From assembly GCA_013698435.1 (NCBI GenBank), contig JACCVA010000234.1:1-9338 (forward strand): a DNA stretch of 9,338 bases. The letters run 5' to 3'. Positions 1 through 5,877 of the stretch are shown one piece after another (within the stretch, counting starts at the first letter, position 1; each line of letters opens with the position of its first letter). The translations under genes were made by a program, and so were the position numbers. Under the pieces are notes generated by a model. It did no database searches, was not told the origin of the DNA, and worked only from the letters and a program-made list of their open reading frames with translations. This DNA comes from Nocardioidaceae bacterium. GTDB lineage: Bacteria > Actinomycetota > Actinomycetes > Propionibacteriales > Nocardioidaceae.

Positions 1-125
1 AGGTCGGTCTCGACCAGATCGGCGGCCAGCTCGACAAGTCTCCCGTGAGCTGCGTTGAGGGCACCGGCAGCAGCGGCGACCTGCGCCTCGATCGCCTGGA
101 CCTGCTCCTCGCGTACCGTCAACAT
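1..125 (-). CDS. DUF222/13E12-type HNH endonuclease family protein, N-terminal 41 codons only
   Basis: The minus-strand frame from ATG at 125 stays open to the window edge. It begins MLTVREEQVQAIEAQ and continues with an Ala-rich helix containing AAAGALNAAHGRLVELAADL. Such a helix is typical of the start of actinobacterial DUF222 proteins (the mycobacterial 13E12 repeat family), which usually carry a C-terminal HNH nuclease domain. That domain would lie outside the window, so nuclease activity is inferred from the family only. There is no Shine-Dalgarno sequence before the ATG. A -10-like TACGAT ends 7 bases upstream, so the message is probably leaderless. A LexA-like box overlaps that -10. 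The gene lies downstream of the nitroreductase gene on the same strand but seems to have its own promoter. TTG at 122 is an alternative start. Confidence 0.72.
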   Translation of the reverse strand, partial: MLTVREEQVQAIEAQVAAAAGALNAAHGRLVELAADLVETD

Positions 126-133
126 ACAAATAA

Positions 134-149
134 TCGTACAGGTGTTCGG
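134..149 (-). promoter_or_regulatory. LexA/SOS box overlapping the -10 of the DUF222 gene
   Basis: On the minus strand the site reads CCGAAC-ACCT-GTACGA. It matches 10 of 12 defined positions of the mycobacterial SOS box TCGAAC-N4-GTTCGA. A -10-like hexamer TACGAT (138-133) shares bases with its right half and ends 7 bases before the ATG at 125, so bound LexA would block transcription. Several 13E12-family genes of Mycobacterium tuberculosis are known to have SOS boxes, which supports the pairing. No convincing -35 was found at normal spacing. LexA binding is inferred. Confidence 0.6.
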
Positions 150-227
150 CGACATTCCGCGGCTCAATTTCCGGGGGTGTGGACAACAGACCAGTTGCGG
201 GCGTAAGTGGCTGCAACCGGTCGGCGG

Positions 228-830
228 TCACCAGGTTCCGCGGTGGACGACGTCGGAGAGGGGGGTTCGGCCTCGCTTGAGCGACGGCGACAAGGTGTCG
301 GGCGCGCGGTGGCCGATGCTGATCGCACCGATGGGACTGTAGGTCTCCGGCACTGCGAACTCGGACCGGAACGCTTCTCGCTGTGGTTTCGGTATGCCGA
401 AGAAGCACGCGCCGAGGCCCTCGTCGGTGACGGTCTGCAGCATCAGCAGCGCCGCCATGCCCGTGTCGATGTCCCAGTAGGGGACCGGCCAACGGTCCTC
501 GTCCTTGTCGGTCCAGCCCTTGTCGGGCTCGGCGTACCGGTCCAGGTACGCCTGCTTGCACGCCAGCGGGACGACCACCACCGGGGCGCTCTGCATCCCG
601 CGCAGCCAGCTGTCCGGCTCGTCCTCGTTGTCGTCGGGAGTAGTGGCGGCCCAGAACCGCTGCACGTCCTCAGTCGTGTCGAGCAGGAGGAAGGCCCACC
701 CCTGGCTGAAGCCTGCGCTGGGCGCGTGCAGGGCGTTGGTGAGGATCCGGTCCACCACGTGTGGATCTACCGGTTCGTCTGAGTAGTTACGCACCATCCG
801 GCGCCCGTTGACGACCTGCTGGAACTCCAC
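228..830 (-). CDS. Nitroreductase-family FMN oxidoreductase
   Basis: Cytoplasmic flavoprotein of about 200 residues, normal for the nitroreductase fold; the family uses FMN and NAD(P)H to reduce nitro groups, quinones or related acceptors. The N-terminal RRMVRNY (residues 10-16) matches the FMN-phosphate-binding RRxxRxY-type segment, and HAPSAGFSQGW (35-45) matches the family APSxxNxQPW segment. The C-terminal half has GACFFGIP and a SIGHRAPD...SLKRGRTPL stretch like the VGxPxxxxxP tail of actinobacterial members. The start is set by AGGAG at 842-838, 7 bases before GTG at 830; GTG at 836, two codons upstream, leaves only 1 base of spacing and is less likely. The physiological substrate cannot be read from the sequence. 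It is divergent from the GHL10 gene and shows no link to amino-sugar metabolism. A TAGAGT at 876-871 could be its -10, but no good -35 accompanies it. Confidence 0.88.
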   Translation of the reverse strand: MEFQQVVNGRRMVRNYSDEPVDPHVVDRILTNALHAPSAGFSQGWAFLLLDTTEDVQRFWAATTPDDNEDEPDSWLRGMQSAPVVVVPLACKQAYLDRYAEPDKGWTDKDEDRWPVPYWDIDTGMAALLMLQTVTDEGLGACFFGIPKPQREAFRSEFAVPETYSPIGAISIGHRAPDTLSPSLKRGRTPLSDVVHRGTW

Positions 831-837
831 GTCCACG

Positions 838-842
838 CTCCT
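838..842 (-). promoter_or_regulatory. Ribosome binding site of the nitroreductase gene
   Basis: AGGAG on the minus strand lies 7 bases before GTG 830 and only 1 base before GTG 836. It therefore favours the downstream start. Confidence 0.6.
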
Positions 843-917
843 GCCTGGTTGTCCGGGGAGGAAGCGCGGAACTCTACCAAGCGGTTCCCGCAGTCGGTGG
901 AAGCTCCGGCATGGGTC

Positions 918-945
918 TTGACAGGAAGAAAATGTGGACCATGAT
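918..945 (+). promoter_or_regulatory. Sigma-70-type promoter of the GHL10 gene
   Basis: A perfect -35 TTGACA (918-923) is followed after 16 bases by CATGAT (940-945), which matches 4 of 6 bases of TATAAT. The predicted transcription start is near 951-953, inside the palindrome at 944-959, giving a leader of about 36 bases before GTG 988. Placement by inspection only. Confidence 0.55.
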
Positions 946-959
946 TGGTCTGGACCAAT
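944..959 (+). promoter_or_regulatory. DasR-type operator (dre) over the GHL10 promoter
   Basis: ATTGGTC-TG-GACCAAT is a 16-base inverted repeat with perfect 7-base arms. It matches the Streptomyces DasR responsive element, roughly A[CG]TGGTCTAGACCA[CG]T: the core TGGTCT-GGACCA differs at a single base. It covers the predicted -10 end and transcription start, so binding should repress. Two flanking half-sites, GACCA at 937-941 and TGGTTC at 959-964, extend the cluster. The DasR-like gene at 2725 encodes the obvious candidate ligand. Confidence 0.75.
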
Positions 960-974
960 GGTTCACTTCGATTT

Positions 975-979
975 GGGAG
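975..979 (+). promoter_or_regulatory. Ribosome binding site fixing the GHL10 start
   Basis: GGGAG lies 8 bases before GTG 988, the codon that opens a standard signal peptide. It rules out the in-frame GTG at 934, which lies inside the promoter. Confidence 0.7.
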
Positions 980-987
980 TCTCGACC

Positions 988-2589
988 GTGCGCACCTCAC
1001 GATTCCTCGTTGCCGCCCTCACCTTCGCCTCGCTCACCGCCGTACCTCATGGCACCACGGCCGGCGCAGCAACGACAGCTGGACCTGGCGCCGCGGCCCA
1101 GTCAGGCGCCGTGACAACGTGCACCACATCGCCTGATGCGCCCAAGAGGCAGTACCGGGCCGAGTGGATCGCGAGCGTCGTCAACATCGACTGGCCGTCG
1201 CGGCCCGGTCTCACCCCGGCCCAGCAGCAAGCCGAACTCATCGGCTGGTACGACGAGGCAGTCGGCCGCGGGCTCAACTCCGTCATCGTGCAGGTGCGGC
1301 CGACGGCCGACACGTTCTGGCCGTCGGATCTCGAGCCGTGGTCGAAGTACCTCACCGGCACGCAGGGCCAGGACCCGGGTTACGACCCGCTGGCCTTCGC
1401 GGTTGAGCAGGCACACCAGCGCAACCTCGAGTTCCATGCCTGGCTGAACCCCTACCGGGTGTCGATGGACACCAACCGTGACGCACTCGTCGCGAGCCAT
1501 CCCGCGCGCGTCCATCCCGACTGGGTCGAGGCGTACGGCGGGAAGCTCTACTACAACCCCGGCATCCCCGAGGTTCGCACGCTCACCGAAGACGTCATCA
1601 TGGAGACGGTCACCCGCTACGACATCGACGGCGTGCACTTCGACGACTACTTCTACCCCTATCCGGTGGCCGGCCAGGCATTCCCCGACAGCGACACCTA
1701 TGCACAGTACGGCGCCGGCTTTGACAACTTGGCCGACTGGCGGCGGCACAACACCGACCTGCTCGTGTCCGAGCTGGACCAGCGCATCCACGCGGCAAAG
1801 CCGTGGGTGAAGTTCGGCGTCAGCCCCTTCGCCGTATGGCGCAACGTCGCCACCGACCCTGAAGGCTCCGACACCACTGCTGGTGTGCAGACGTACGACG
1901 ACCTGTACGCCGACACCCGCCGCTGGGTGCGTGAGGAGTGGGTGGACTACATCGCGCCGCAGGTCTACTGGAACATCGGGTTTGCCCCTGCCGACTACGC
2001 CAAGCTGCTCCCGTGGTGGTCGGAGCAGGTCACCGGGACCGACGTCCAGCTCTACATCGGCCAGGCGACCTACAAGGTCGGGACGTCCACCCAGGACCCG
2101 GCGTGGTTCGACCCGCGGGAGATGACCAAGCACCTGTTCCTCAACCGCGACTACCCACAGGTGGACGGCGACATCTACTTCTCAGCCAAGGACGTGCGCG
2201 CGAACCGCCTCAGCCACATGGACATCGTCGAGGCTGACCACTACCAGCACCCTGCGCTGATCCCCGTCACGAGTGGCGTGCCAGGGCGTGCACCCAGCGC
2301 TGTCCAGGGCCTGGTTGCGAGCAGGTCGACCGAGGGTGTGCGCCTGAGATGGAGCGGCGACGGAGTCTCGTACGCCGTCTACCGCTTCGACGGCCGCCCG
2401 CCGGTGGACAGCTGCGACTTCGCAGACGCCCGCCACCTGGTTGCCAGCATCCGCGGCAGCGAAGGCAACCGTGCGGAGGCGTGGACCGACACGACAGCGC
2501 GACCGGGCAACGTCTACACCTACTACGTGACGGCACTCGACCGCGCCTACCGCGAGAGCGGGAGGAGCAACCCCGGCACCGTGCGGTGA
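988..2589 (+). CDS. Secreted GHL10 (DUF187) family glycoside hydrolase-like protein with C-terminal FN3-like domain
   Basis: 533 residues from GTG 988. The N-terminus VRTSRFLVAALTFASL is a Sec signal peptide, with probable cleavage near residue 26 after TTAGA. The GHL10 TIM-barrel domain spans about residues 52-420. It contains RAEWIAS (57-63), HAWLNPYR (150-157), YYNPGIPEVR near 190, DIDGVHFDDYFYP (212-224) and IAPQVYWN (322-329). The acidic pair D219/D220 in the fourth motif is the best candidate for catalysis. Residues about 435-533 look like one fibronectin type III domain. GHL10 proteins include E. coli DigH, which cleaves peptide-free peptidoglycan glycan, and B. subtilis YngK. A similar role outside the membrane fits the recycling operon downstream and the dre operator in front. 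Activity on another polysaccharide cannot be excluded. The gene is monocistronic, bounded by the hairpin at 2600. Confidence 0.85.
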   Translation: MRTSRFLVAALTFASLTAVPHGTTAGAATTAGPGAAAQSGAVTTCTTSPDAPKRQYRAEWIASVVNIDWPSRPGLTPAQQQAELIGWYDEAVGRGLNSVIVQVRPTADTFWPSDLEPWSKYLTGTQGQDPGYDPLAFAVEQAHQRNLEFHAWLNPYRVSMDTNRDALVASHPARVHPDWVEAYGGKLYYNPGIPEVRTLTEDVIMETVTRYDIDGVHFDDYFYPYPVAGQAFPDSDTYAQYGAGFDNLADWRRHNTDLLVSELDQRIHAAKPWVKFGVSPFAVWRNVATDPEGSDTTAGVQTYDDLYADTRRWVREEWVDYIAPQVYWNIGFAPADYAKLLPWWSEQVTGTDVQLYIGQATYKVGTSTQDPAWFDPREMTKHLFLNRDYPQVDGDIYFSAKDVRANRLSHMDIVEADHYQHPALIPVTSGVPGRAPSAVQGLVASRSTEGVRLRWSGDGVSYAVYRFDGRPPVDSCDFADARHLVASIRGSEGNRAEAWTDTTARPGNVYTYYVTALDRAYRESGRSNPGTVR

Positions 2590-2599
2590 GCGCGGGCTG

Positions 2600-2663
2600 G
2601 TCCCCGGCGCAGAGCTGACTACGACCGCACCCACGTATTCCGGGTCGGCTCTGCGCCGGGGAC
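2600..2663 (+). terminator. Long GC-rich hairpin after the GHL10 gene, probable terminator
   Basis: The arms 2600-2615 and 2648-2663 are perfectly complementary over 16 bases (GTCCCCGGCGCAGAGC and its reverse complement). The stem extends inward by 4 more pairs, including one G-U, to 2619/2644, leaving a 24-base loop. It begins 11 bases after the stop codon. No T-tract follows, so it is not a classical intrinsic terminator; U-less hairpins of this kind are often assigned this role in actinobacteria. It could also protect the 3' end of the mRNA. Confidence 0.55.
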
Positions 2664-2688
2664 GGCGCGTCGGGTAGGTGGTGTCAGG

Positions 2689-2718
2689 TTGATGCCCATG
2701 CGGCCGATGCTGTACCAA
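2689..2718 (+). promoter_or_regulatory. Possible promoter of the gntR gene, leaderless layout
   Basis: TTGATG (2689-2694, 5 of 6 matches to TTGACA) lies 18 bases before TACCAA (2713-2718, 4 of 6 matches to TATAAT). The hexamer ends 6 bases before ATG 2725, so transcription would start at or next to the start codon. This explains why the ATG has no Shine-Dalgarno sequence. The -10 is weak. Confidence 0.35.
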
Positions 2719-2731
2719 TGGTCCATGACCA
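2719..2731 (+). promoter_or_regulatory. dre-like inverted repeat across the gntR start codon
   Basis: TGGTC-CAT-GACCA has the same half-sites as the dre core (TGGTC/GACCA) but a 3-base instead of 2-base centre. It straddles ATG 2725 and the predicted transcription start, a position suited to autorepression. The extra central base weakens the case. Binding is inferred. Confidence 0.4.
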
Positions 2732-3450
2732 CGATTGAGTCCGGGCGCGAGACCGCCAAGCAGCGCCAGGTGCGCGAGCGCCTCGAGGAGCTGATCGCCT
2801 CGCTGTCGCCCGGGGAGCCGCTGCCGGTCGAGCGAGACCTGGCGCGCGAGTTCGGCGTTGCCCGGATGACGTTGCGCCGGGCCGTCGACGCGTTGGTGCT
2901 CGAGTCTCGGCTGATCCGTCGCCAAGGCTCCGGCACGTTCGTCGCGGCTCCCAAGGTGACGCAGCGGCTGTCGGCGACGTCGTTCTCGGCGGACATGCGA
3001 AGCCGCGGGCTGCGGCCGGGTAGTCACAACCTGTTCGCGCGCCAGTACCCGGTCGGGGTGATGCTGTCGTCGCTGCTCGAGATCCCCGCGCACTCCAACG
3101 TCCTGCACGTACGTCGGTTGCGGCTCGCCGACGACGTACCCATGGCTCTCGAAGACCTCCACGTCCCCTGCGAGGTCGCTCCAGGCCTTACGGGCGCCGA
3201 CCTCGAAGGCACCTCGTTCTACGAGCTGCTCGAGGAGCGATGGGGAAACCCGATCGTCGCCGGCACCCAGACAGTGGAGCCGTGGCTGATCACAGCTGAG
3301 GAAGCCGCCGCCCTCGAGACCGAGGCCGGGTCACCGGCGTTCCTGTTCGAGCGCACGTCACGGGTCGCGGACGGCCGGGTCGCCGAGTACGTCCGCTCGA
3401 TCTACCGAGGCGACCGCTACCGCATCGTAGTGGACATCTTTCCGCGGTAG
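2725..3450 (+). CDS. DasR-like GntR/HutC-family transcriptional repressor
   Basis: 241 residues from ATG 2725. An N-terminal winged helix-turn-helix spans about residues 10-75: PVERDLAREFGVARMTLRRA as the HTH, then RRQGSGTFV as the wing. R37, R47 and G68 align with DNA contacts of GntR-family proteins. A UTRA effector domain follows (about 80-237). It opens with SFSADMRSRGLRPGS, like the SFTEDMxxRGxxPSS of DasR/NagR, and closes with VRSIYRGDRYRIVV, nearly the same as the end of Streptomyces DasR. DasR and NagR release DNA on binding GlcN-6-P or GlcNAc-6-P, so a similar amino-sugar phosphate (or MurNAc-6-P) is the likely inducer. In-frame starts at 2689, 2692, 2698 and 2707 would add up to 12 residues but lack good ribosome sites. 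The gene sits between two transcripts whose promoters carry dre palindromes. It may be a local paralogue rather than the global DasR. Confidence 0.88.
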   Translation: MTTIESGRETAKQRQVRERLEELIASLSPGEPLPVERDLAREFGVARMTLRRAVDALVLESRLIRRQGSGTFVAAPKVTQRLSATSFSADMRSRGLRPGSHNLFARQYPVGVMLSSLLEIPAHSNVLHVRRLRLADDVPMALEDLHVPCEVAPGLTGADLEGTSFYELLEERWGNPIVAGTQTVEPWLITAEEAAALETEAGSPAFLFERTSRVADGRVAEYVRSIYRGDRYRIVVDIFPR

Positions 3451-3470
3451 GCCAACCGCGGTTTGCTCTT
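3442..3470 (+). terminator. Intrinsic terminator of the gntR gene
   Basis: The 7-bp stem CCGCGGT (3442-3448) / ACCGCGG (3455-3461) with a 6-base loop is followed by T-rich TTTGCTCTT (3462-3470). The stem overlaps the gntR stop codon (3448-3450). The T-rich tail runs straight into the -35 of the next promoter, so repressor and operon are separated within about 30 bases. Confidence 0.55.
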
Positions 3471-3498
3471 GACGGAACGGTCGCTGAGGGATGAGAAT
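3469..3498 (+). promoter_or_regulatory. Promoter of the sugar-uptake and recycling operon
   Basis: The -35 TTGACG (3469-3474, 5 of 6) is followed after 18 bases by GAGAAT (3493-3498, 4 of 6). Transcription would start near 3505, giving a leader of about 63 bases before ATG 3568. The predicted start abuts the dre palindrome at 3506. An inverted repeat CGGTCG (3478-3483) / CGACCG (3499-3504) brackets the -10. Confidence 0.5.
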
Positions 3499-3505
3499 CG
3501 ACCGG

Positions 3506-3517
3506 AGGTCTAGACCT
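3506..3517 (+). promoter_or_regulatory. DasR-type operator (dre), proximal site of the operon
   Basis: AGGTCTAGACCT is a perfect 12-base palindrome whose central GGTCTAGACC equals the dre core. It contains CTAG, a tetramer that is rare in high-GC genomes. It sits at the predicted transcription start, where a bound repressor would block the promoter. Confidence 0.75.
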
Positions 3518-3518
3518 A

Positions 3519-3530
3519 TGGTCTGGATCG
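3519..3530 (+). promoter_or_regulatory. Second, degenerate dre-like site of the operon
   Basis: TGGTCT-GGATCG carries a perfect left half-site and a degenerate right half. Its centre is 13 bases from that of the site at 3506. Another TGGTC half-site follows at 3533-3537. The spacing suggests a tandem or cooperative operator, but only the left half is convincing. Confidence 0.4.
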
Positions 3531-3567
3531 GGTGGTCATCGGCTAACTCCTACGAAAGGGAGTCATC

Positions 3568-4878
3568 ATGCAGGTACGGCGCTTCGCCGTCGGATTGGCC
3601 GTCGTGAGCCTTCTCGCCTCGGCATGTGGCGGCGGCTCATCGGACTCGTCCGGGTTCAAGAGCTCTGGAGACGAGAAGGTCAGCGCCAAAGGCGAGACCC
3701 TCACCGTCTGGATCATGGAAGGCACGAACCCCGATGCCGACCCGTTCTTCAAAGAAGTCTCCACGGCGTTCGAGGACGAGACGGGGGCAAAGCTCGACGT
3801 CCAGTATGTCCCCTGGGCGGAGGCGCACGACAAGTTCGTGAACTCCATCGCCGGCGACACCACACCCGACGTTGCCGAGGTCGGCACCACCTGGACGCCG
3901 GAGTTCGCCGACTCGGGTGCCCTCCTCGACCTCACCGGCCAGGTGCAGGAAGCCGGCCTGCAGGACGATCTCGTGCCCGGACTCGTCGAGGCGGGCACCG
4001 TCGATGGCGAGCTCTACGGCATGCCGTGGTACGCCGGCGTCCGTTCGGTCATCTACCGCACCGACGTCTTCGAGAAGGCCGGAGTCGAGTCGCCGACGAC
4101 CTGGGACGAGCTCGTTACCGTCGGCGAGAAGCTCAAGGCCGCCGAGCCGGACATGATCACGTTCCCGGTCCCGGGTGACAGCGAGTACGGCGTCTACCCC
4201 TTCATCTGGGGCAACGGTGGCGACATCGCGACCCTGGAAGGCGACTCGTGGACGTCCACCATCGACTCGCCTGAGTCGCAGGAAGGAATCTCCTTCTACA
4301 CCGACTTGGCGCTCGAGCACGGGTTCTCGACACCGGCCGCGACGACCTGGGACGAGGCCGACCTCAGTGACGCGTTCTCGCGCGGCGAGGTCGCGATGAT
4401 GATCTCGGGCAGCTGGACTCCCGGTGCGCTCGTCGAGGCGAACCCTGACCTCAAGGGCAAGATCGGTGCGTTCCCCATCCCCGGCAAGGACGGTGGCGTC
4501 AGCCCCTCGTTCCTTGGTGGTTCACACCTGTCCGTCTTCCAGACGGCCGAGAACCCCGACCTCGCCTGGGCCTTCGTGCGGATGATGTCGACCGGCAAGT
4601 TCGCTCAGGAGTGGGGCCAGCAGTCCGGCTTCTTCCCGGGCACCAAGTCCCTGCTCGAAGACGTCGAGCAGCAGGACGACCCAGTGGTGGCGCCCTTCGC
4701 GCAACAGATGGTCGATGGTGGCAAGAGCGTGCCGGTGACTCCGCTGTACGGCCAGGTGCAGGGCAAGAAGACGGTGTCCGCGATGCTGCAGTCAATTCTT
4801 TCCGGCGACTCCTCGGTCGAAGAGGCGACCAAGCAGGCGGCGAAGGAAATGGATGAAATCTTCTCCCGGGGAGAGTGA
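3568..4878 (+). CDS. Sugar ABC transporter substrate-binding lipoprotein (DasA/NgcE-like)
   Basis: 436 residues, family 1 extracellular solute-binding protein that captures sugars outside the membrane and delivers them to the two permeases encoded next. The N-terminus MQVRRFAVGLAVVSLLASAC is a lipoprotein signal peptide with lipobox ASAC; C20 would be lipidated. A Gly/Ser-rich linker follows, then the mature start TLTVWIMEGTNPDADPFF, a signature of actinobacterial oligosaccharide binders. TTPDVAEVGTTW and GMPWYAGVRSVIYRTDVF are family motifs in the first lobe. A strong ribosome site, GGGAG at 3558-3562, lies 5 bases from the ATG. The gene heads the operon behind a dre-controlled promoter. Relatives bind chitobiose or GlcNAc; the NagZ and AnmK genes downstream argue for GlcNAc-(anhydro)MurNAc or a related muropeptide sugar. 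That substrate is inferred. Confidence 0.9.
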   Translation: MQVRRFAVGLAVVSLLASACGGGSSDSSGFKSSGDEKVSAKGETLTVWIMEGTNPDADPFFKEVSTAFEDETGAKLDVQYVPWAEAHDKFVNSIAGDTTPDVAEVGTTWTPEFADSGALLDLTGQVQEAGLQDDLVPGLVEAGTVDGELYGMPWYAGVRSVIYRTDVFEKAGVESPTTWDELVTVGEKLKAAEPDMITFPVPGDSEYGVYPFIWGNGGDIATLEGDSWTSTIDSPESQEGISFYTDLALEHGFSTPAATTWDEADLSDAFSRGEVAMMISGSWTPGALVEANPDLKGKIGAFPIPGKDGGVSPSFLGGSHLSVFQTAENPDLAWAFVRMMSTGKFAQEWGQQSGFFPGTKSLLEDVEQQDDPVVAPFAQQMVDGGKSVPVTPLYGQVQGKKTVSAMLQSILSGDSSVEEATKQAAKEMDEIFSRGE

Positions 4879-4881
4879 CAC

Positions 4882-5877
4882 GTGGCGGCAGAGCCGACGT
4901 TGAAGGACCCACCGGCGGCTGGGAGCACTGTCTCCCAGCCTGCCGGCGCAAACGGCCGAGGAAGCTCCCGGCGTACCAGCAAGCTCAGCGGCAAGACGTG
5001 GCGGCCCTGGCTGTTGCTGGGTCCGGCGCTGATCGTCCTGGGTGGGCTGCTGATCTACCCGCTCTACCGCGTCGTCGCCTTGTCGTTGCAGGAGTTCGGC
5101 CTGCGTCAGCTCGTTACCGGTGAGACGCAGTGGATCGGACTCGACAACTATCGCGAGGTGGTGGCCGACCCACTGCTGTGGCGGGTTGCCTTGCCGAACA
5201 CGGTGATCTTCGCCGCCGTCAACGTCGCCCTCACCGTCATCGTGGGCACGCTGATCGCGCTGCTGTTGGCCAAGGTCGGTCCCTGGACGCGCGGCCTGCT
5301 GACGAGCGTGATCATGGTGGCGTGGGCGGTCCCCGCCGTCACCGGCACCTACGTGTGGGTCTTCCTGTTCGACCCGCGCGCCGGCGTGGTGATGCGGGTG
5401 CTGGACACGGTCGGCTTGGTTGATCCCGACACGACGAACTGGTTCACCGAACGCCTGCCGTTCTATGCCATCGCCACGTTGAATGTCGTCCACCACGGCT
5501 TCCCGTTTGTCGCCATCACAATCCTGGCCGCCTTGATGACGTTGCCGCAGGACACCATGGAGGCCGCGGTCATGGATGGTGCGGGTTCGTGGCGCCGCTT
5601 CTGGTACGTCACCGTGCCGCTGCTCAAGCCGGTGTTCGCCGTCGTCACGATCTTGTCGACGATCTGGGACTTCAAGGTGTTCACCCAGATCTACCTCATG
5701 CCGGGCGGCGACGGCACCAACCGCGACGTCCTCAACCTGGGCACATGGTCCTACATCACTGCGATCTCGCAGAACCGGTACGGCCTCGGGGCCGCGATCG
5801 CCGTGCTCCTCACCTTGTTGCTGCTGGTGATCACGGCGGTCTATCTCCGGGCGCTCTTCAGACAAGACGAGATATGA
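4882..5877 (+). CDS. Sugar ABC transporter permease, first subunit (MalF/DasB type)
   Basis: 331 residues, integral membrane channel subunit. After a hydrophilic, positively charged N-terminus of about 40 residues come about six membrane spans, including WLLLGPALIVLGGLLIYPL, VIFAAVNVALTVIVGTLIALLL, SVIMVAWAVPAVTGTYVWVF and, at the end, AIAVLLTLLLLVITAVYL. The cytoplasmic EAA loop EAAVMDGAGSWRRF starts at E227 and marks where the ATPase docks. GTG 4882 begins 3 bases after the stop codon of the binding-protein gene, with GGGGAG at 4868-4873 at 8-base spacing. It pairs with the second permease encoded immediately downstream. Substrate choice follows the binding protein. Confidence 0.92.
   Translation: MAAEPTLKDPPAAGSTVSQPAGANGRGSSRRTSKLSGKTWRPWLLLGPALIVLGGLLIYPLYRVVALSLQEFGLRQLVTGETQWIGLDNYREVVADPLLWRVALPNTVIFAAVNVALTVIVGTLIALLLAKVGPWTRGLLTSVIMVAWAVPAVTGTYVWVFLFDPRAGVVMRVLDTVGLVDPDTTNWFTERLPFYAIATLNVVHHGFPFVAITILAALMTLPQDTMEAAVMDGAGSWRRFWYVTVPLLKPVFAVVTILSTIWDFKVFTQIYLMPGGDGTNRDVLNLGTWSYITAISQNRYGLGAAIAVLLTLLLLVITAVYLRALFRQDEI

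Noticed and set aside
126..227. A hidden short gene between the nitroreductase and DUF222 genes
   Set aside because: The 102-base gap holds only the SOS box and -10; no start with a ribosome site and coding character is visible.
207..782. Plus-strand open frame opposite the nitroreductase gene
   Set aside because: Low-complexity translation with no motif, while the minus-strand frame shows clear FMN-binding segments.
934..987. Upstream in-frame GTG start of the GHL10 gene
   Set aside because: It lies within the predicted promoter and operator, encodes a non-signal-like stretch and has no ribosome site. GTG 988 has GGGAG 8 bases away and opens a signal peptide.
1102..2133. Antisense open frame of 343 codons opposite the GHL10 gene
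   Set aside because: Val/Gly/Arg-rich shadow of a well-supported gene; no ribosome site or recognisable motif.
4792..5865. Antisense open frame of 357 codons opposite the first permease
   Set aside because: The His/Gln/Arg/Asp-rich translation is a mirror of membrane-protein codons and matches no known fold.
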